From Nitrospirota bacterium (GTDB lineage Bacteria > Nitrospirota > JACRHJ01), in the NCBI GenBank assembly GCA_016212105.1, contig JACRHJ010000043.1, forward strand, positions 1-64,000: DNA of 64,000 nt, given 5' to 3'. Positions 1 through 7,461 of the stretch are shown here, in pieces. The translations under genes and the position numbers were made by a program. The notes below the pieces were generated by a model that saw nothing but the letters and a program-made list of their open reading frames with translations, had not been told where the DNA came from and ran no database searches. Every line of letters begins with the position of its first letter. The first letter of the stretch is position 1.

Positions 1-198
1 CATGTCGGAGGTTACGTTCAGCGCCTGCGGAAGCAGGTACTCCGGCAGGTAGACGTCGTTGGCCCTGTTCCTGACCATCCTGACCGCGAGGTCTTCCTCG
101 TATACCCAGAGGGTCACGTCGTGGCCCTTGTCGGCGAGCAGCCCCGCGAGCGTCGTGCCCCAGCTCCCGCCGCCTATTACCGCGATTTTTTCGGACAA
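1..198 (-). CDS. gpsA: NAD(P)H-dependent glycerol-3-phosphate dehydrogenase, N-terminal part
   Basis: Makes sn-glycerol-3-phosphate from dihydroxyacetone phosphate for phospholipid synthesis in the cytosol. Only the first 66 codons are inside the window; the gene runs off the left edge. The translation opens with the Rossmann dinucleotide loop IAVIGGGSWGTTLAGLLA, which is the GpsA signature, followed by the strand VTLWVYEED. I chose the TTG at 198 because GAGG lies 8 bases upstream; in-frame TTG at 204 and GTG at 207 overlap that Shine-Dalgarno. A family A hairpin repeat lies about 33 bp upstream of the start. Confidence 0.9.
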   Translation of the reverse strand, partial: MSEKIAVIGGGSWGTTLAGLLADKGHDVTLWVYEEDLAVRMVRNRANDVYLPEYLLPQALNVTSDM

Positions 199-222
199 GT
201 TCAACACCTCGGAAGAAAGTAC

Positions 223-263
223 AAAATCCCGCCTTCTTGTAAGAAGGCGGCCCAAGAACTTTT
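223..263 (+). repeat. Family A hairpin repeat, copy 1
   Basis: Perfect stem GCCTTCTT / AAGAAGGC with a 2-base loop, flanked by TCCC on the left and GGCCCAAGAACTTTT on the right. Four more copies lie near 20287, 27137, 47219 and 60672, all in the same orientation. This copy ends up in the likely 5' leader of gpsA. Confidence 0.8.
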
Positions 264-601
264 GTTATTAATCCGGCAGCATTATATGCAAACCATGCGA
301 ACCAAGAAAAGTCACTGGATTCCCGCTTTCGCGGGAATGACGTGTTCTTGTTCGTCGCCCCGTGCTTGACACGGGGTCCAGGAAGTTGAACTTCCTGCCT
401 TCGAATGACGACATATGGCGCGGGCGTCCCGCATCAAATGCGGGACGCCCCTACAAGATTATATACAGGCGGATTCTTCGCTACGCTCAGAATGACACCG
501 AAGAGGGCGGGCACGGGGACCCGCCCCTACATATAATCAGTGCCCCCTACGAATCTCCCTCCCCCTGCACAGGGGGAGGGCTGGGGTGGGGGTAGGTACT
601 G
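264..601. repeat. Intergenic mosaic of palindromic repeats
   Basis: No gene is visible. In order it holds the palindrome CCCGCTTTCGCGGGAATGAC (family C), a CCCCGTGCTTGACACGGGG block (family F), a hairpin around GGGCGTCCCGC/GCGGGACGCCC, a TTCTTCGC/GCTCAGAAT block (family D), a GGGCGGGCACGGGGACCCGCCC hairpin, and a CCCTCCCCCTGCACAGGGGGAGGG block. Each type recurs elsewhere in the window, always between genes. Confidence 0.8.
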
Positions 602-2047
602 CTACCCCTTGATCACGCCCATCGGCGTAACCCGCGCGACGCGCTTCGCAATCCCCGCATTATGCACCACATCGACCACCTGGTCAATATCTTTGTACGC
701 CTCCGGCGCCTCTTCCTTCAGGGCGTCCCGGCCGGTGTACCGTGCTATGATGCCCCTGTCCTCAAGCTCGCGCTCGATTGCCCTGCCCTTGCACGCCTTC
801 ACCGCCGCCGCGCGCGACATCACACGACCCGCGCCGTGGCACGTGCTCCCGAACGTCTCCTCCATGCCCTTCTCGGTGCCGACAAGCAGGTACGAGTGAG
901 TCCCCATGTCGCCGGGTATCAGCACCGGCTGGCCGACGTCCTTGTATGCGGCCGGGGTCTCCGGGTGGCCGGGCGGGAAGGCGCGGGTCGCGCCCTTCCT
1001 GTGCACCGCGAGCCTCATCTTCTTGCCTTCCACGACGTGGTCCTCGAACTTGACTATATTGTGCGCGACGTCGTATATCAGGGACATGCCAAGCTCCCTC
1101 GGCGAGATGCCGAGCGCGTGCATGAACGTCTCCTTCGCCCAGTGCATTATCATCTGCCTGTTGGTGAAACCGAAGTTGGCCGCCGCCCGCATCGCGGCTA
1201 TGTAGTCCTGCCCCTCGTGTGAATTAATCGGCGCGCATGCAAGCTGCCTGTCCGGGAGGTCGAAGCCGTACTTCTTTACCGCCCGCTCCATCACCTGGAG
1301 GTAGTCGGTGCAGACCTGGTGTCCGAACCCGCGCGAGCCTGTATGCACCATAAGCATCACCTGCCCCTCGTGGACGCCGAGCGCATCGGCCGCCGCCGGG
1401 TCGAATATCCTGTCCACGAACTGTATCTCCGCGAAGTGGTTGCCGGAGCCGAGCGTGCCCAACTGGCCCCTGCCGCGCTCGTAGGCCTTCTCGCTGATTT
1501 TGTCCGGGTCGGCGCCTTCGAGCGCGCCGCCGCCCTCTATATGGTCGAGGTCATCGGCTCTCCCATAGCCGTGCTCGACAGCCCATTTCGCGCCCTTGAC
1601 CAGCATCCGGTCGAACTCGTTCTTCCCGAGCTTCAGCCCGCCCTTGGCCCCGACGCCTGTGGGTATCGCGCCGTACATGCCGTCCACCAGCGCCCTGAGT
1701 TTTCCCTTCACGTCGGCGCGGTTCAGGTTCGTGCGCAGGACGCGGACGCCGCAGTTGATGTCGAACCCGACGCCGCCGGGCGTAATTACGCCGTCGTACA
1801 TGTTCGTCGCGACAACGCCGCCTATCGGCAGGCCGTACCCGAAATGCATGTCCGGCATGGCGAGCGAGGCCTTGACGATGCCGGGCAGCGTCGCCGCGTT
1901 CGCCACCTGCTCGATGGACTTGTCCTTCTTTATGAGTTCCATCAGGGCGTCGTTCGCGTATATGATGCCGGGCACGCGCATGCCCGGCCGGTAGTCCATC
2001 GGGACCTGCCAGCGGTACTCGTCAAGGCGAATCAGTTTGGATGACAT
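602..2047 (-). CDS. rtcB: RNA-splicing ligase RtcB
   Basis: GTP- and Mn2+-dependent ligase joining RNA 2',3'-cyclic phosphate (or 3'-phosphate) ends to 5'-OH ends, used in RNA repair. The 481-residue length is normal. The metal-binding cysteine is in GFDINCGVR (about residue 100). Further signatures are GSGNHFAEIQFVD, MVHTGSRGFGHQV, IPGDMGTHSYLLVG and GSTCHGAGRVMSR; the last contains the His that is guanylylated. GGAGG lies 6 bases before the ATG. It follows its activator archease by 12 bp, so the two are one operon. The sequence strongly supports the call. Confidence 0.97.
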   Translation of the reverse strand: MSSKLIRLDEYRWQVPMDYRPGMRVPGIIYANDALMELIKKDKSIEQVANAATLPGIVKASLAMPDMHFGYGLPIGGVVATNMYDGVITPGGVGFDINCGVRVLRTNLNRADVKGKLRALVDGMYGAIPTGVGAKGGLKLGKNEFDRMLVKGAKWAVEHGYGRADDLDHIEGGGALEGADPDKISEKAYERGRGQLGTLGSGNHFAEIQFVDRIFDPAAADALGVHEGQVMLMVHTGSRGFGHQVCTDYLQVMERAVKKYGFDLPDRQLACAPINSHEGQDYIAAMRAAANFGFTNRQMIMHWAKETFMHALGISPRELGMSLIYDVAHNIVKFEDHVVEGKKMRLAVHRKGATRAFPPGHPETPAAYKDVGQPVLIPGDMGTHSYLLVGTEKGMEETFGSTCHGAGRVMSRAAAVKACKGRAIERELEDRGIIARYTGRDALKEEAPEAYKDIDQVVDVVHNAGIAKRVARVTPMGVIKG

Positions 2048-2059
2048 GGCTGCCTCCGG

Positions 2060-2479
2060 TTATATGTCGTACACCACCCTTGTCTTCACGCCGTCCGCCG
2101 TCTGCTCGACCAAGAGCATGTGGTACGTCACCGCCTTGACCTCGCTCTTGTTGACGTGCCGGGCCTCGTCCATCGCCTCACCGCATACGGCCGCCTTCAG
2201 CCGGAAGCCGTCCAACTGGTTAATTTCGAACCTGCAAAGTAGCACGTCCTTCGTGTCGCGCAGATACAGCAGCTCGTTCAACCAGGCGACCAGGAGCGAC
2301 TCGTAGTCCCCGCCCTCCGCCTCGACATCGAAGCTCAAAATGGGACGCACCCCGCGCATCTCGGTCATGACCGAGAACATGCCAGCGGCCTGCCTCTCGA
2401 AGGCGTCCTTCATGTCCTTCCCGAATGAGACGACGCCCACGTCGGCGGTAGTCCCGAATTTCCTGTATCCCGGCTTCAT
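2060..2479 (-). CDS. Archease, RtcB activator
   Basis: A small (139 aa) acidic protein that speeds GTP-dependent guanylylation and turnover of RtcB. It shows the family pattern: an N-terminal TTADVG Asp-containing stretch and the conserved C-terminal VKAVTYHMLLVEQ strand. It is the first gene of the archease-rtcB operon, ending 12 bp before rtcB. A sigma-70 type promoter lies about 30 bp upstream. Co-location with rtcB, common in both bacteria and archaea, reinforces the assignment. Confidence 0.93.
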   Translation of the reverse strand: MKPGYRKFGTTADVGVVSFGKDMKDAFERQAAGMFSVMTEMRGVRPILSFDVEAEGGDYESLLVAWLNELLYLRDTKDVLLCRFEINQLDGFRLKAAVCGEAMDEARHVNKSEVKAVTYHMLLVEQTADGVKTRVVYDI

Positions 2480-2508
2480 GCCTCTCCGCGCGTTATGTCC
2501 ATATGTTC

Positions 2509-2537
2509 ATTGTAGAATATTGGGGGGATATGTGCAA
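2509..2537 (-). promoter_or_regulatory. Sigma-70 promoter of archease-rtcB
   Basis: TTGCAC (2537-2532), a 17-base spacer, then TACAAT (2514-2509), reading toward the archease start at 2479. Confidence 0.6.
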
Positions 2538-2552
2538 GGGGGAACCCGGTAA

Positions 2553-2661
2553 ACCAACCCTCACCCGGCCCTTCGGGCCACCCTCTCCCATTGAAGGGAG
2601 AGGGTACAATCTGATTTTTTCCCCTCTCCCCGCAGTGGGAGAGGGGCCGGGGGTGAGGGTT
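2553..2661. repeat. Paired CCCTCTCCC-type palindromic repeats
   Basis: Two neighbouring hairpin units of the CCCTCACCCGGCCC...CCCTCTCCC(N)GGGAGAGGG type. Similar units occur at 17218-17270 and 22163-22262. They lie between archease and mdh; nothing here looks coding. Confidence 0.75.
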
Positions 2662-2682
2662 CCATTAGCGGATTGATAACGA

Positions 2683-2709
2683 CAAAGGGCCGGCGCAGTG
2701 GCCGGCCCT
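2683..2709 (-). terminator. Probable terminator of mdh
   Basis: Stem AGGGCCGGC / GCCGGCCCT with a 6-base loop, about 33 bp past the mdh stop. The run of T after the stem on the minus strand is short (TTT), so strength is uncertain. Confidence 0.55.
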
Positions 2710-2741
2710 CAATCATAAATCGCCCGAACCATGTCCCGCTC

Positions 2742-3674
2742 TCAGAACCCGGTCGCCGCCTGCCCCTTGGCGACCGCGTCAGCCGACTTGTCGAACGCGG
2801 CCTGCTCCTCCGCCGTCAGCTTTATCTCAAAGACCTTCTCCGCGCCGCCCGCGCCGAGCATAACCGGGACGCCCGCGTACACGCCTGAATGGCCGTATTC
2901 GCCGTTCAGGTAAACGGAGCACGGCAGCACCTTCTTCTGGTCCATCAGTATCGCCTCGGCCATCTGGGCGGTGGACGCGGCTGGCGCGTAGTACGCGCTC
3001 CCAGTCTTCAGCAGCCCGACTATCTCCGCGCCGCCGTTCTTGGTGCGGTCCACCAGCGCGGCTATCCGCTCAGGCGTCATAAGCTCCGTGATGGGTATGC
3101 CCGCGACTGTCGAGAAGCGCGGCAGCGGCACCATCGCGTCGCCGTGTCCGCCGAGGACGAAGGCGTGCGTGTTCTCGACCGAGACGCCAAGCTCGAACGA
3201 GATGAACGCGCGGAAGCGGGCCGAGTCCAGCACGCCGCCCATGCCGATGACGCGCTCCTTCGGGAAGCCGGAGACCTGCGCGACGACGTAGGCCATGACG
3301 TCCATCGGGTTCGTGACGACGATTATCACCGCGTCAGGCGATAGCGGGGCTGCGGACTTCGCCACCTCCGCGACTATCTTGACGTTCGCGGCCAGCAGGT
3401 CGTCCCTGGACATGCCCGGCTTACGGGCGAGGCCCGCCGTGATTATTATCAGGTCGGAGTTAGCCGTCGCCTCGTAGCCGTTCGTGCCGGATATGTACCC
3501 GTTCAGGCCGACGACCGGGGCGGACTCGGCGAGGTCCAGCCCCTTGCCCTGCGGCACGCCCTCGACCACGTCCACCAGGACCACGTCGCCCAGGTTAAGC
3601 TCCAGCACCTTCTGCGCGGTCGTCGCGCCGACGTTGCCCGCGCCGACTACTGCAATCTTGTTCCTTCTCCTCAC
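2742..3674 (-). CDS. mdh: Malate dehydrogenase (LDH-like type)
   Basis: Interconverts malate and oxaloacetate with NAD+ in the TCA cycle. The 310 residues begin with the NAD-binding loop [12 protein letters not shown]. Downstream are the substrate-loop region [14 protein letters not shown] (arginines bind the carboxylates), [11 protein letters not shown], and the catalytic His in [12 protein letters not shown]. This is the lactate-dehydrogenase-like MDH class of many anaerobes. The start is GTG at 3674 with AAAGGAGG five bases upstream. With the isocitrate dehydrogenase at 8473 it indicates a working oxidative or partial TCA cycle. Confidence 0.96.
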   Translation of the reverse strand: MRRRNKIAVVGAGNVGATTAQKVLELNLGDVVLVDVVEGVPQGKGLDLAESAPVVGLNGYISGTNGYEATANSDLIIITAGLARKPGMSRDDLLAANVKIVAEVAKSAAPLSPDAVIIVVTNPMDVMAYVVAQVSGFPKERVIGMGGVLDSARFRAFISFELGVSVENTHAFVLGGHGDAMVPLPRFSTVAGIPITELMTPERIAALVDRTKNGGAEIVGLLKTGSAYYAPAASTAQMAEAILMDQKKVLPCSVYLNGEYGHSGVYAGVPVMLGAGGAEKVFEIKLTAEEQAAFDKSADAVAKGQAATGF

Positions 3675-3716
3675 AACTTCCTCCTTTGCACAACTGATGA
3701 AATGTTAGCGATTATA

Positions 3717-3862
3717 TTGCAGGGGCGCAGTTTACTGCGTCCGCCACCTTGATGAATTACTTGTCTCCCCGTGCTTGACACGGGGCCCAGGAATTTGTAG
3801 GGCGCGACGCCCTCGGCGCGCCGTTCATAAATGCAGGGCCGACACGCGGGTCGGCCCCTACA
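3717..3862. repeat. Intergenic repeat mosaic upstream of mdh
   Basis: Four palindromic units in tandem: a GGGCGCAGTTTACTGCGTCC unit, the CCCCGTGCTTGACACGGGG unit, GGGCGCGACGCCCTCGGCGC, and GGGCCGACACGCGGGTCGGCC (family B) ending in CCCTACAT. The block separates the mdh promoter region from the glycosylase gene. Confidence 0.8.
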
Positions 3863-4624
3863 TCAGTTCACACTTGACAAGCAGCAATCATTCATATAGC
3901 ACCCGGCGCAATTTGGGTTGTCTGGTTTACACCAGTTTCGCCCAATCTCGAAACTGGGATAGTCCATGAGTCCCGGAAACTCTGGATGTAAAGACCGCGC
4001 ACGATATATTATCTGTTCATTACTCGCATCTTTGTCAACAAGTCCAAGTCGCTGGAATACCCGGCTTACGTGAACATCTACCGAAATGTCTATAGAATAG
4101 TAATCGCTCATTGGAACCTTGAAGTCTCTGACAAGAATATTAGCCGCCATAGTAGCTATTTTAGGGCCAACCCCATCAAACTGGAGAAATCGGTACACGA
4201 CCTCCGCACTTGACGGATTGTCCGACCAAATTCTGGACGCGTCTCCTCCATACTCGGTTCTTATGCGTTTTATTGCCAAGAAGTACGATTTAGCAACAGC
4301 TGGCCATAGCCGATGCTTATCACGCATCAAATCTTCCATCTCGCTTAGTGTTATAGCTTCAAGGTGAGCCATCTCAAAAGAACCGATTTGTTCCTTTAAA
4401 TAAAAGGGAACCATCCATGCACGCTCCGCCTTAATCTGACGATCAGCTATGCAGCCTAAGACAAACCCGTGAGGATAGTGTTCTAAATCACAAACGAGTT
4501 CATTAAGACTGTGGGCAAATTCAGCTTTAGCAATTTCGGGTTTCGTTTCAATTAAACTATTGCCTCTTTCAACTAGTCTGTTTTTGATAGTGTTTATCAT
4601 ATCCCCCGCTTCCTTGATAAGCAT
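3863..4624 (-). CDS. Endonuclease III-like HhH-GPD base-excision glycosylase (AT-rich, likely acquired)
   Basis: A 253-residue DNA glycosylase-fold protein. The helix-hairpin-helix is FDGVGPKIATMAAN (about residue 150) and the catalytic Asp follows in SIDISVDVHVSRVF. Near the C-terminus a C-x6-C-x2-C-x5-C set (CKPDNPNCAGCYMNDCC) should bind a [4Fe-4S] cluster. Unlike EndoIII it has about 100 extra N-terminal residues, so the substrate is unclear. Codon use is visibly AT-richer than rtcB, mdh or corC, which suggests horizontal transfer. It is flanked on both sides by repeat blocks and looks monocistronic. Confidence 0.75.
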   Translation of the reverse strand: MLIKEAGDMINTIKNRLVERGNSLIETKPEIAKAEFAHSLNELVCDLEHYPHGFVLGCIADRQIKAERAWMVPFYLKEQIGSFEMAHLEAITLSEMEDLMRDKHRLWPAVAKSYFLAIKRIRTEYGGDASRIWSDNPSSAEVVYRFLQFDGVGPKIATMAANILVRDFKVPMSDYYSIDISVDVHVSRVFQRLGLVDKDASNEQIIYRARSLHPEFPGLMDYPSFEIGRNWCKPDNPNCAGCYMNDCCLSSVN

Positions 4625-4654
4625 CTCTACCAGTGTACTGCGATAATCAAGTCA

Positions 4655-4786
4655 ACTGCGGATTCTTCGCTCCGCTCAGAATGACACCAGTCGGCGCGCC
4701 GAGGGCGTCGCGCCCTACAAAGAACATACAGGGCCGACACGTTAGTCGGCCCCTACAACCTGATGCGGGCGCAGTAAACTGCGCCC
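4655..4786. repeat. Intergenic repeat mosaic
   Basis: Holds a TTCTTCGCTCCGCTCAGAATG unit (family D), GGCGCGCCGAGGGCGTCGCG, a family B GGGCCGAC...GTCGGCCCC hairpin, and GGGCGCAGTAAACTGCGCCC. The order mirrors the block at 3717-3862 in inverted orientation on the other side of the acquired glycosylase gene. Confidence 0.8.
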
Positions 4787-6064
4787 CTACAACTTCGTAA
4801 TCTTCAGCCGCCCTATCTTCCGCCCGTCCATCTCCAGCACCTCGAACTTCAGCTCCTTGTATTTGAGCGACTCGCCCGCGCGCGGCATCCTGCCGAACAG
4901 GCCGAACAGGAACCCGCCTATGGTGTTGAAGTCGTCGGACGAAATCGTGGTGCCTATCTCGCCGTTGACCTCGTCTATGTCCGCGGTGCCGGACACGACG
5001 AAGTTCTTCTCGTCCACTATCTGGACTTCCTTCTCTTCCCTGTCGTACTCGTCCTGTATGGAGCCTACGATTTCCTCCATCAGGTCCTCGAGAGTGACCA
5101 TGCCCGCCGTCCCGCCGTACTCGTCTATCACTATGACCATCTGTATCTTCTGCGCCTGCATCTCGGACAGGAGTTCCTTGACGCGCTTGGTCTCCGGTAC
5201 AAAGTACGCGGCCCGGACCAGCCTCGTTATCGGGCTCTCGTTGTCTATCTCGCCCTTGGACATCCCGATGAGCAGGTCCTTGACGTAGAGGACGCCCTGG
5301 ACGTTGTCCACGTTGTCCTCGACTACCGGGTAGCGCGAATGTCCGTGCTCCGCGACAAGCGCGAGCGCCTCGGACACCCGCGCGTCCTTGTCCACGCTGA
5401 TTATCTCTGTCCTCGGGCGCATCGCCTCTACCGCCTGCGTGTCACCGAACTCGAATACCTTGTGGAGCATGGCCTTCTCGCCGACGTCGAGAGTGCCCTC
5501 CTCCTCGCCGATGGTGATGATGGTCTTTATCTCCTCCTCGGTGACGAACGGCGAGACCTCCCTCTTCCCGGCTACGAGCGCGATGGCCCTGTTCGTCACG
5601 GACGTGAACAGCCAGACCAGCGGGTGCATCAGCGTGACGATGAACTCCATCGGCCTGCCGACGATAAGCGCCATGCGCGTGGAGTGCGACGCGGCGAAGG
5701 TCTTGGGGGCTATCTCGCCGAACATCACGATGAACACGGTCATCACTACGGACGCGATTACCGTGACCCACTCGTGGTCAGGGTCTATGGATATGGCGAG
5801 CGCGGTGCCGAGCGAGGACGCGAGTATTATGAAGAAGTTCTCGGTGAGCAGTATCGTGCCGAACAGCCGGTCGTGCTCCTCCCGGAGCCTCGACACCGCC
5901 TTGGCCTGCTTGTTGCCCTTCTCGACCAGGCCCCGTATCTTCAGGCGGCTGACCGAGATGAGCGCGGCCTCGGAGCTTGAGAAGAAGGCGACGCACAGGA
6001 CGCACAGGACGATGACGACCACGCTGAGTACGGGGTCGGTTTGGGGAATGGGCAGGTTTTCCAT
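4787..6064 (-). CDS. CorC/HlyC-family membrane protein (DUF21 + CBS pair + CorC_HlyC domain)
   Basis: An inner-membrane protein of the CNNM/CorC group, linked in other bacteria to Mg2+/Co2+ efflux. The 425 residues hold an N-terminal DUF21 region with about four membrane segments (first at VLSVVVIVLCVLCVAFF), two CBS motifs (from MRPRTEIISVDKDARVSEAL to VIDEYGGTAGMVTLEDLMEEI), and a C-terminal FAD-like CorC_HlyC domain ending FGRMPRAGESL...GRLKI. AGAGGAG precedes the ATG. A strong hairpin lies in its short 5' leader. The ion transported cannot be read from sequence. Confidence 0.9.
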   Translation of the reverse strand: MENLPIPQTDPVLSVVVIVLCVLCVAFFSSSEAALISVSRLKIRGLVEKGNKQAKAVSRLREEHDRLFGTILLTENFFIILASSLGTALAISIDPDHEWVTVIASVVMTVFIVMFGEIAPKTFAASHSTRMALIVGRPMEFIVTLMHPLVWLFTSVTNRAIALVAGKREVSPFVTEEEIKTIITIGEEEGTLDVGEKAMLHKVFEFGDTQAVEAMRPRTEIISVDKDARVSEALALVAEHGHSRYPVVEDNVDNVQGVLYVKDLLIGMSKGEIDNESPITRLVRAAYFVPETKRVKELLSEMQAQKIQMVIVIDEYGGTAGMVTLEDLMEEIVGSIQDEYDREEKEVQIVDEKNFVVSGTADIDEVNGEIGTTISSDDFNTIGGFLFGLFGRMPRAGESLKYKELKFEVLEMDGRKIGRLKITKL

Positions 6065-6084
6065 CTACTCCTCTTAACGGGGTT

Positions 6085-6130
6085 GAAACAAAACGGGGGC
6101 GCATGGACTGACGGTCCACCTACGCCCCCG
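6085..6130 (-). terminator. Terminator-like hairpin in the corC leader
   Basis: On the minus strand, CGGGGGCG pairs with CGCCCCCG and an inner TGGAC pairs with GTCCA, followed by GTTTTGTTT. It lies between the promoter at 6146-6173 and the ATG at 6064, so it would be transcribed as leader and could end or slow transcription, or stabilise the mRNA 5' end. Confidence 0.6.
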
Positions 6131-6145
6131 CGCCAATACAGACAT

Positions 6146-6173
6146 ATTATAACAGAAAAGCGACGCCAATCAA
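6146..6173 (-). promoter_or_regulatory. Sigma-70 promoter of the corC-family gene
   Basis: TTGATT (6173-6168), 16-base spacer, consensus TATAAT (6151-6146). The predicted start site near 6139 places the large hairpin about 10 bases into the transcript. Confidence 0.65.
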
Positions 6174-6195
6174 TGTTTTTGTAGGGCACCGCGAA

Positions 6196-6468
6196 TCAGT
6201 GCGTTGTCAGTTCTTCCCTAATCCTGTCCGAAAGAAACGTCTTCATAAGCGACTGGTACGGGACGTCCTTCTTGTGGGCAAGGAGCTTCAGCTCTTCGAG
6301 CATCGCCTCCGGGAGCCTCAGGGAGATGGTCTTCAGCGAAGGCTTCAGGTCCGGGAGCACGACACGCCTTGACCGCTTCCAGTCGATGTACTCGGTGGAG
6401 TCGTGGGTGGCCCAGAACTCCCTCTCCTCGTCCTCGTCCCTGAATTCGGGTATCTTCTTCTTATTCAT
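6196..6468 (-). CDS. CopG/BrnA-like antitoxin, apparently orphan
   Basis: 90 residues. The N-terminus FRDEDEEREFWATHDSTEY is typical of the CopG-type antitoxin family that partners BrnT toxins. The C-terminus is a ribbon-helix-helix (KTISLRLPEAMLEELKLLA) that should bind the operon's own promoter. A BrnT toxin would normally lie immediately upstream with overlapping codons. Here only about 20 toxin-like codons remain (see 6461-6523), and the next intact gene is a restriction-type nuclease. It is therefore an orphan or a leftover of a degraded module. Confidence 0.75.
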   Translation of the reverse strand: MNKKKIPEFRDEDEEREFWATHDSTEYIDWKRSRRVVLPDLKPSLKTISLRLPEAMLEELKLLAHKKDVPYQSLMKTFLSDRIREELTTH

Positions 6469-6523
6469 GGTCCCCGAACACCTTCCTTTCCTTGCGGTTC
6501 ACTATGCCCTTACAGTCTTTATC
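6461..6523 (-). pseudogene. Possible 3' remnant of a BrnT-type toxin gene
   Basis: A short open frame ending GIVNRKERKVFGDHE whose TAA overlaps the antitoxin ATG, the spacing expected for a toxin-antitoxin pair. The basic RKERK tail resembles BrnT C-termini, from memory. The frame is closed by a stop about 20 codons upstream and overlaps the 3' end of the neighbouring nuclease gene. Too short to be certain. Confidence 0.3.
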
Positions 6524-7164
6524 TTACCAGACTTGAACCATTTGATGCAAGTAGACAGGTCGTCCGTCCAGTCATCGTTTGGTTTAAAGGGCACAGGCTG
6601 CAAGGTCCGTATCCTGTCCGGGTTATCCTTGTCGGGAATCAGCCACTTGGAAACCGTATATGCAAACACGTCCCATCTGCCGGTTGACGGAAACATGCTC
6701 ACGGCTAAAATGTCGAAGTCGCCGTATCTGTACGGCCTCGTCTTCTCGCTCGTCTTCTTGTCTATCCCGCCTCGTGTCTTCTGTGTCTCTACCACAAACA
6801 TGTCGTTCTTGATCATGGGTGACTTCTTTTCAGAACGTTGCAGCTTAACCTGAATCTTGATTTGCAGTCCTTTATCGTCCACAAGAAAATCGTATCCGTT
6901 ATCACCTGTAAATTCCAGTTCTTTAAGATGTCCAAGTTTTTCCAGAACATCGTACTTAAACGACGCCTCGGCGATAATGCCCTTCACGCCTCTTTTCGTC
7001 AGGTCGGATGACCTGTGGATAGCCTCCAGAATAACCTCGGCGCGGACGTTCCAAAGCCTTTCGAGTTCATGGATAGGGTGTTTTTCTCTCAGGCTATAGA
7101 AAATGAAACGTTCCTCATCTTCGTCCAAGCCATCCATAAACCCAATCATGGCATCCTTATCCAT
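6502..7164 (-). CDS. Probable type II restriction endonuclease
   Basis: 220 residues, not a family I can name. The centre reads GDNGYDFLVDDKGLQIKIQVKLQR: an Asp, a beta turn, then a strand with Q-V-K, which fits a PD-(D/E)XK nuclease core with Gln at the second acidic position. The N-terminal part (EDEERFIFYSLREKHP) is helical. The gene lies behind an HTH gene it overlaps by 8 bp and is divergent from an m4C methyltransferase, the usual restriction-modification layout. Start is ATG at 7164 with AAAGG five bases upstream; GTG at 7170 is the alternative. Codon use is AT-rich. Confidence 0.6.
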   Translation of the reverse strand: MDKDAMIGFMDGLDEDEERFIFYSLREKHPIHELERLWNVRAEVILEAIHRSSDLTKRGVKGIIAEASFKYDVLEKLGHLKELEFTGDNGYDFLVDDKGLQIKIQVKLQRSEKKSPMIKNDMFVVETQKTRGGIDKKTSEKTRPYRYGDFDILAVSMFPSTGRWDVFAYTVSKWLIPDKDNPDRIRTLQPVPFKPNDDWTDDLSTCIKWFKSGKIKTVRA

Positions 7165-7378
7165 TTTCACCTTTCTTCGGGCGGCCGGATTTACCCGGCT
7201 TAAAATCAGCCACTTCTTTCCTGCTTAGAAAAGGCTGGCCTCCAATCTCGACCAGCTTCAACTTTTCATTCTTTACCAGTTTGCCAATAGCCTGACGGGT
7301 TACCCCCCTAAGACGTGCAGCTTCCGCGAGGGTAATCAGGTCGTCAATTTCGATATTGTCGGTTTTTTTGGTTGACAT
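7157..7378 (-). CDS. Small HTH DNA-binding protein, candidate R-M controller
   Basis: 73 residues. A MerR/excisionase-like helix-turn-helix is visible: DLITLAEAARLRGVTRQAIGKLV, then a wing (LVEIGGQPFLSRKEV) and a basic tail GKSGRPKKG. The longer reading from TTG at 7417 is rejected because that TTG is the -35 hexamer of a good promoter. The predicted start site near 7382 makes ATG 7378 almost leaderless, as is often seen for restriction-modification C genes. It sits directly before the nuclease gene and probably controls the locus, though it is not an XRE-type C protein. Confidence 0.65.
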   Translation of the reverse strand: MSTKKTDNIEIDDLITLAEAARLRGVTRQAIGKLVKNEKLKLVEIGGQPFLSRKEVADFKPGKSGRPKKGENG

Positions 7379-7388
7379 TGTAAACCTA

Positions 7389-7417
7389 TTATTATAGACT
7401 TCCTTTTGCATGGTCAA
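7389..7417 (-). promoter_or_regulatory. Promoter of the HTH-nuclease pair
   Basis: TTGACC (7417-7412), 17-base spacer, TAATAA (7394-7389). It lies in the gap between divergent modification and restriction genes, and implies a near-leaderless mRNA for the HTH gene. Confidence 0.6.
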
Positions 7418-7461
7418 AATGGTATCTTAACACTATCACGATTTGCTTTAGGAGTATACCT

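Noticed and set aside
310-396. Short ORFs with peptides such as FAGMT or SERSEES in repeat blocks
   Set aside because: These are translations of palindromic repeats and recur wherever the repeats do; they have no ribosome sites.
199-601. CRISPR array
   Set aside because: The repeats are imperfect, of several unrelated families and without regular spacers; no cas genes are in the window.
3863-4624. Assignment as ordinary endonuclease III (nth)
   Set aside because: It has a long N-terminal extension and divergent sequence; only the HhH-GPD core and cluster are supported.
7379-7417. TTG start giving a longer HTH protein
   Set aside because: That TTG is the -35 hexamer of a good promoter, so the extension would not be transcribed.
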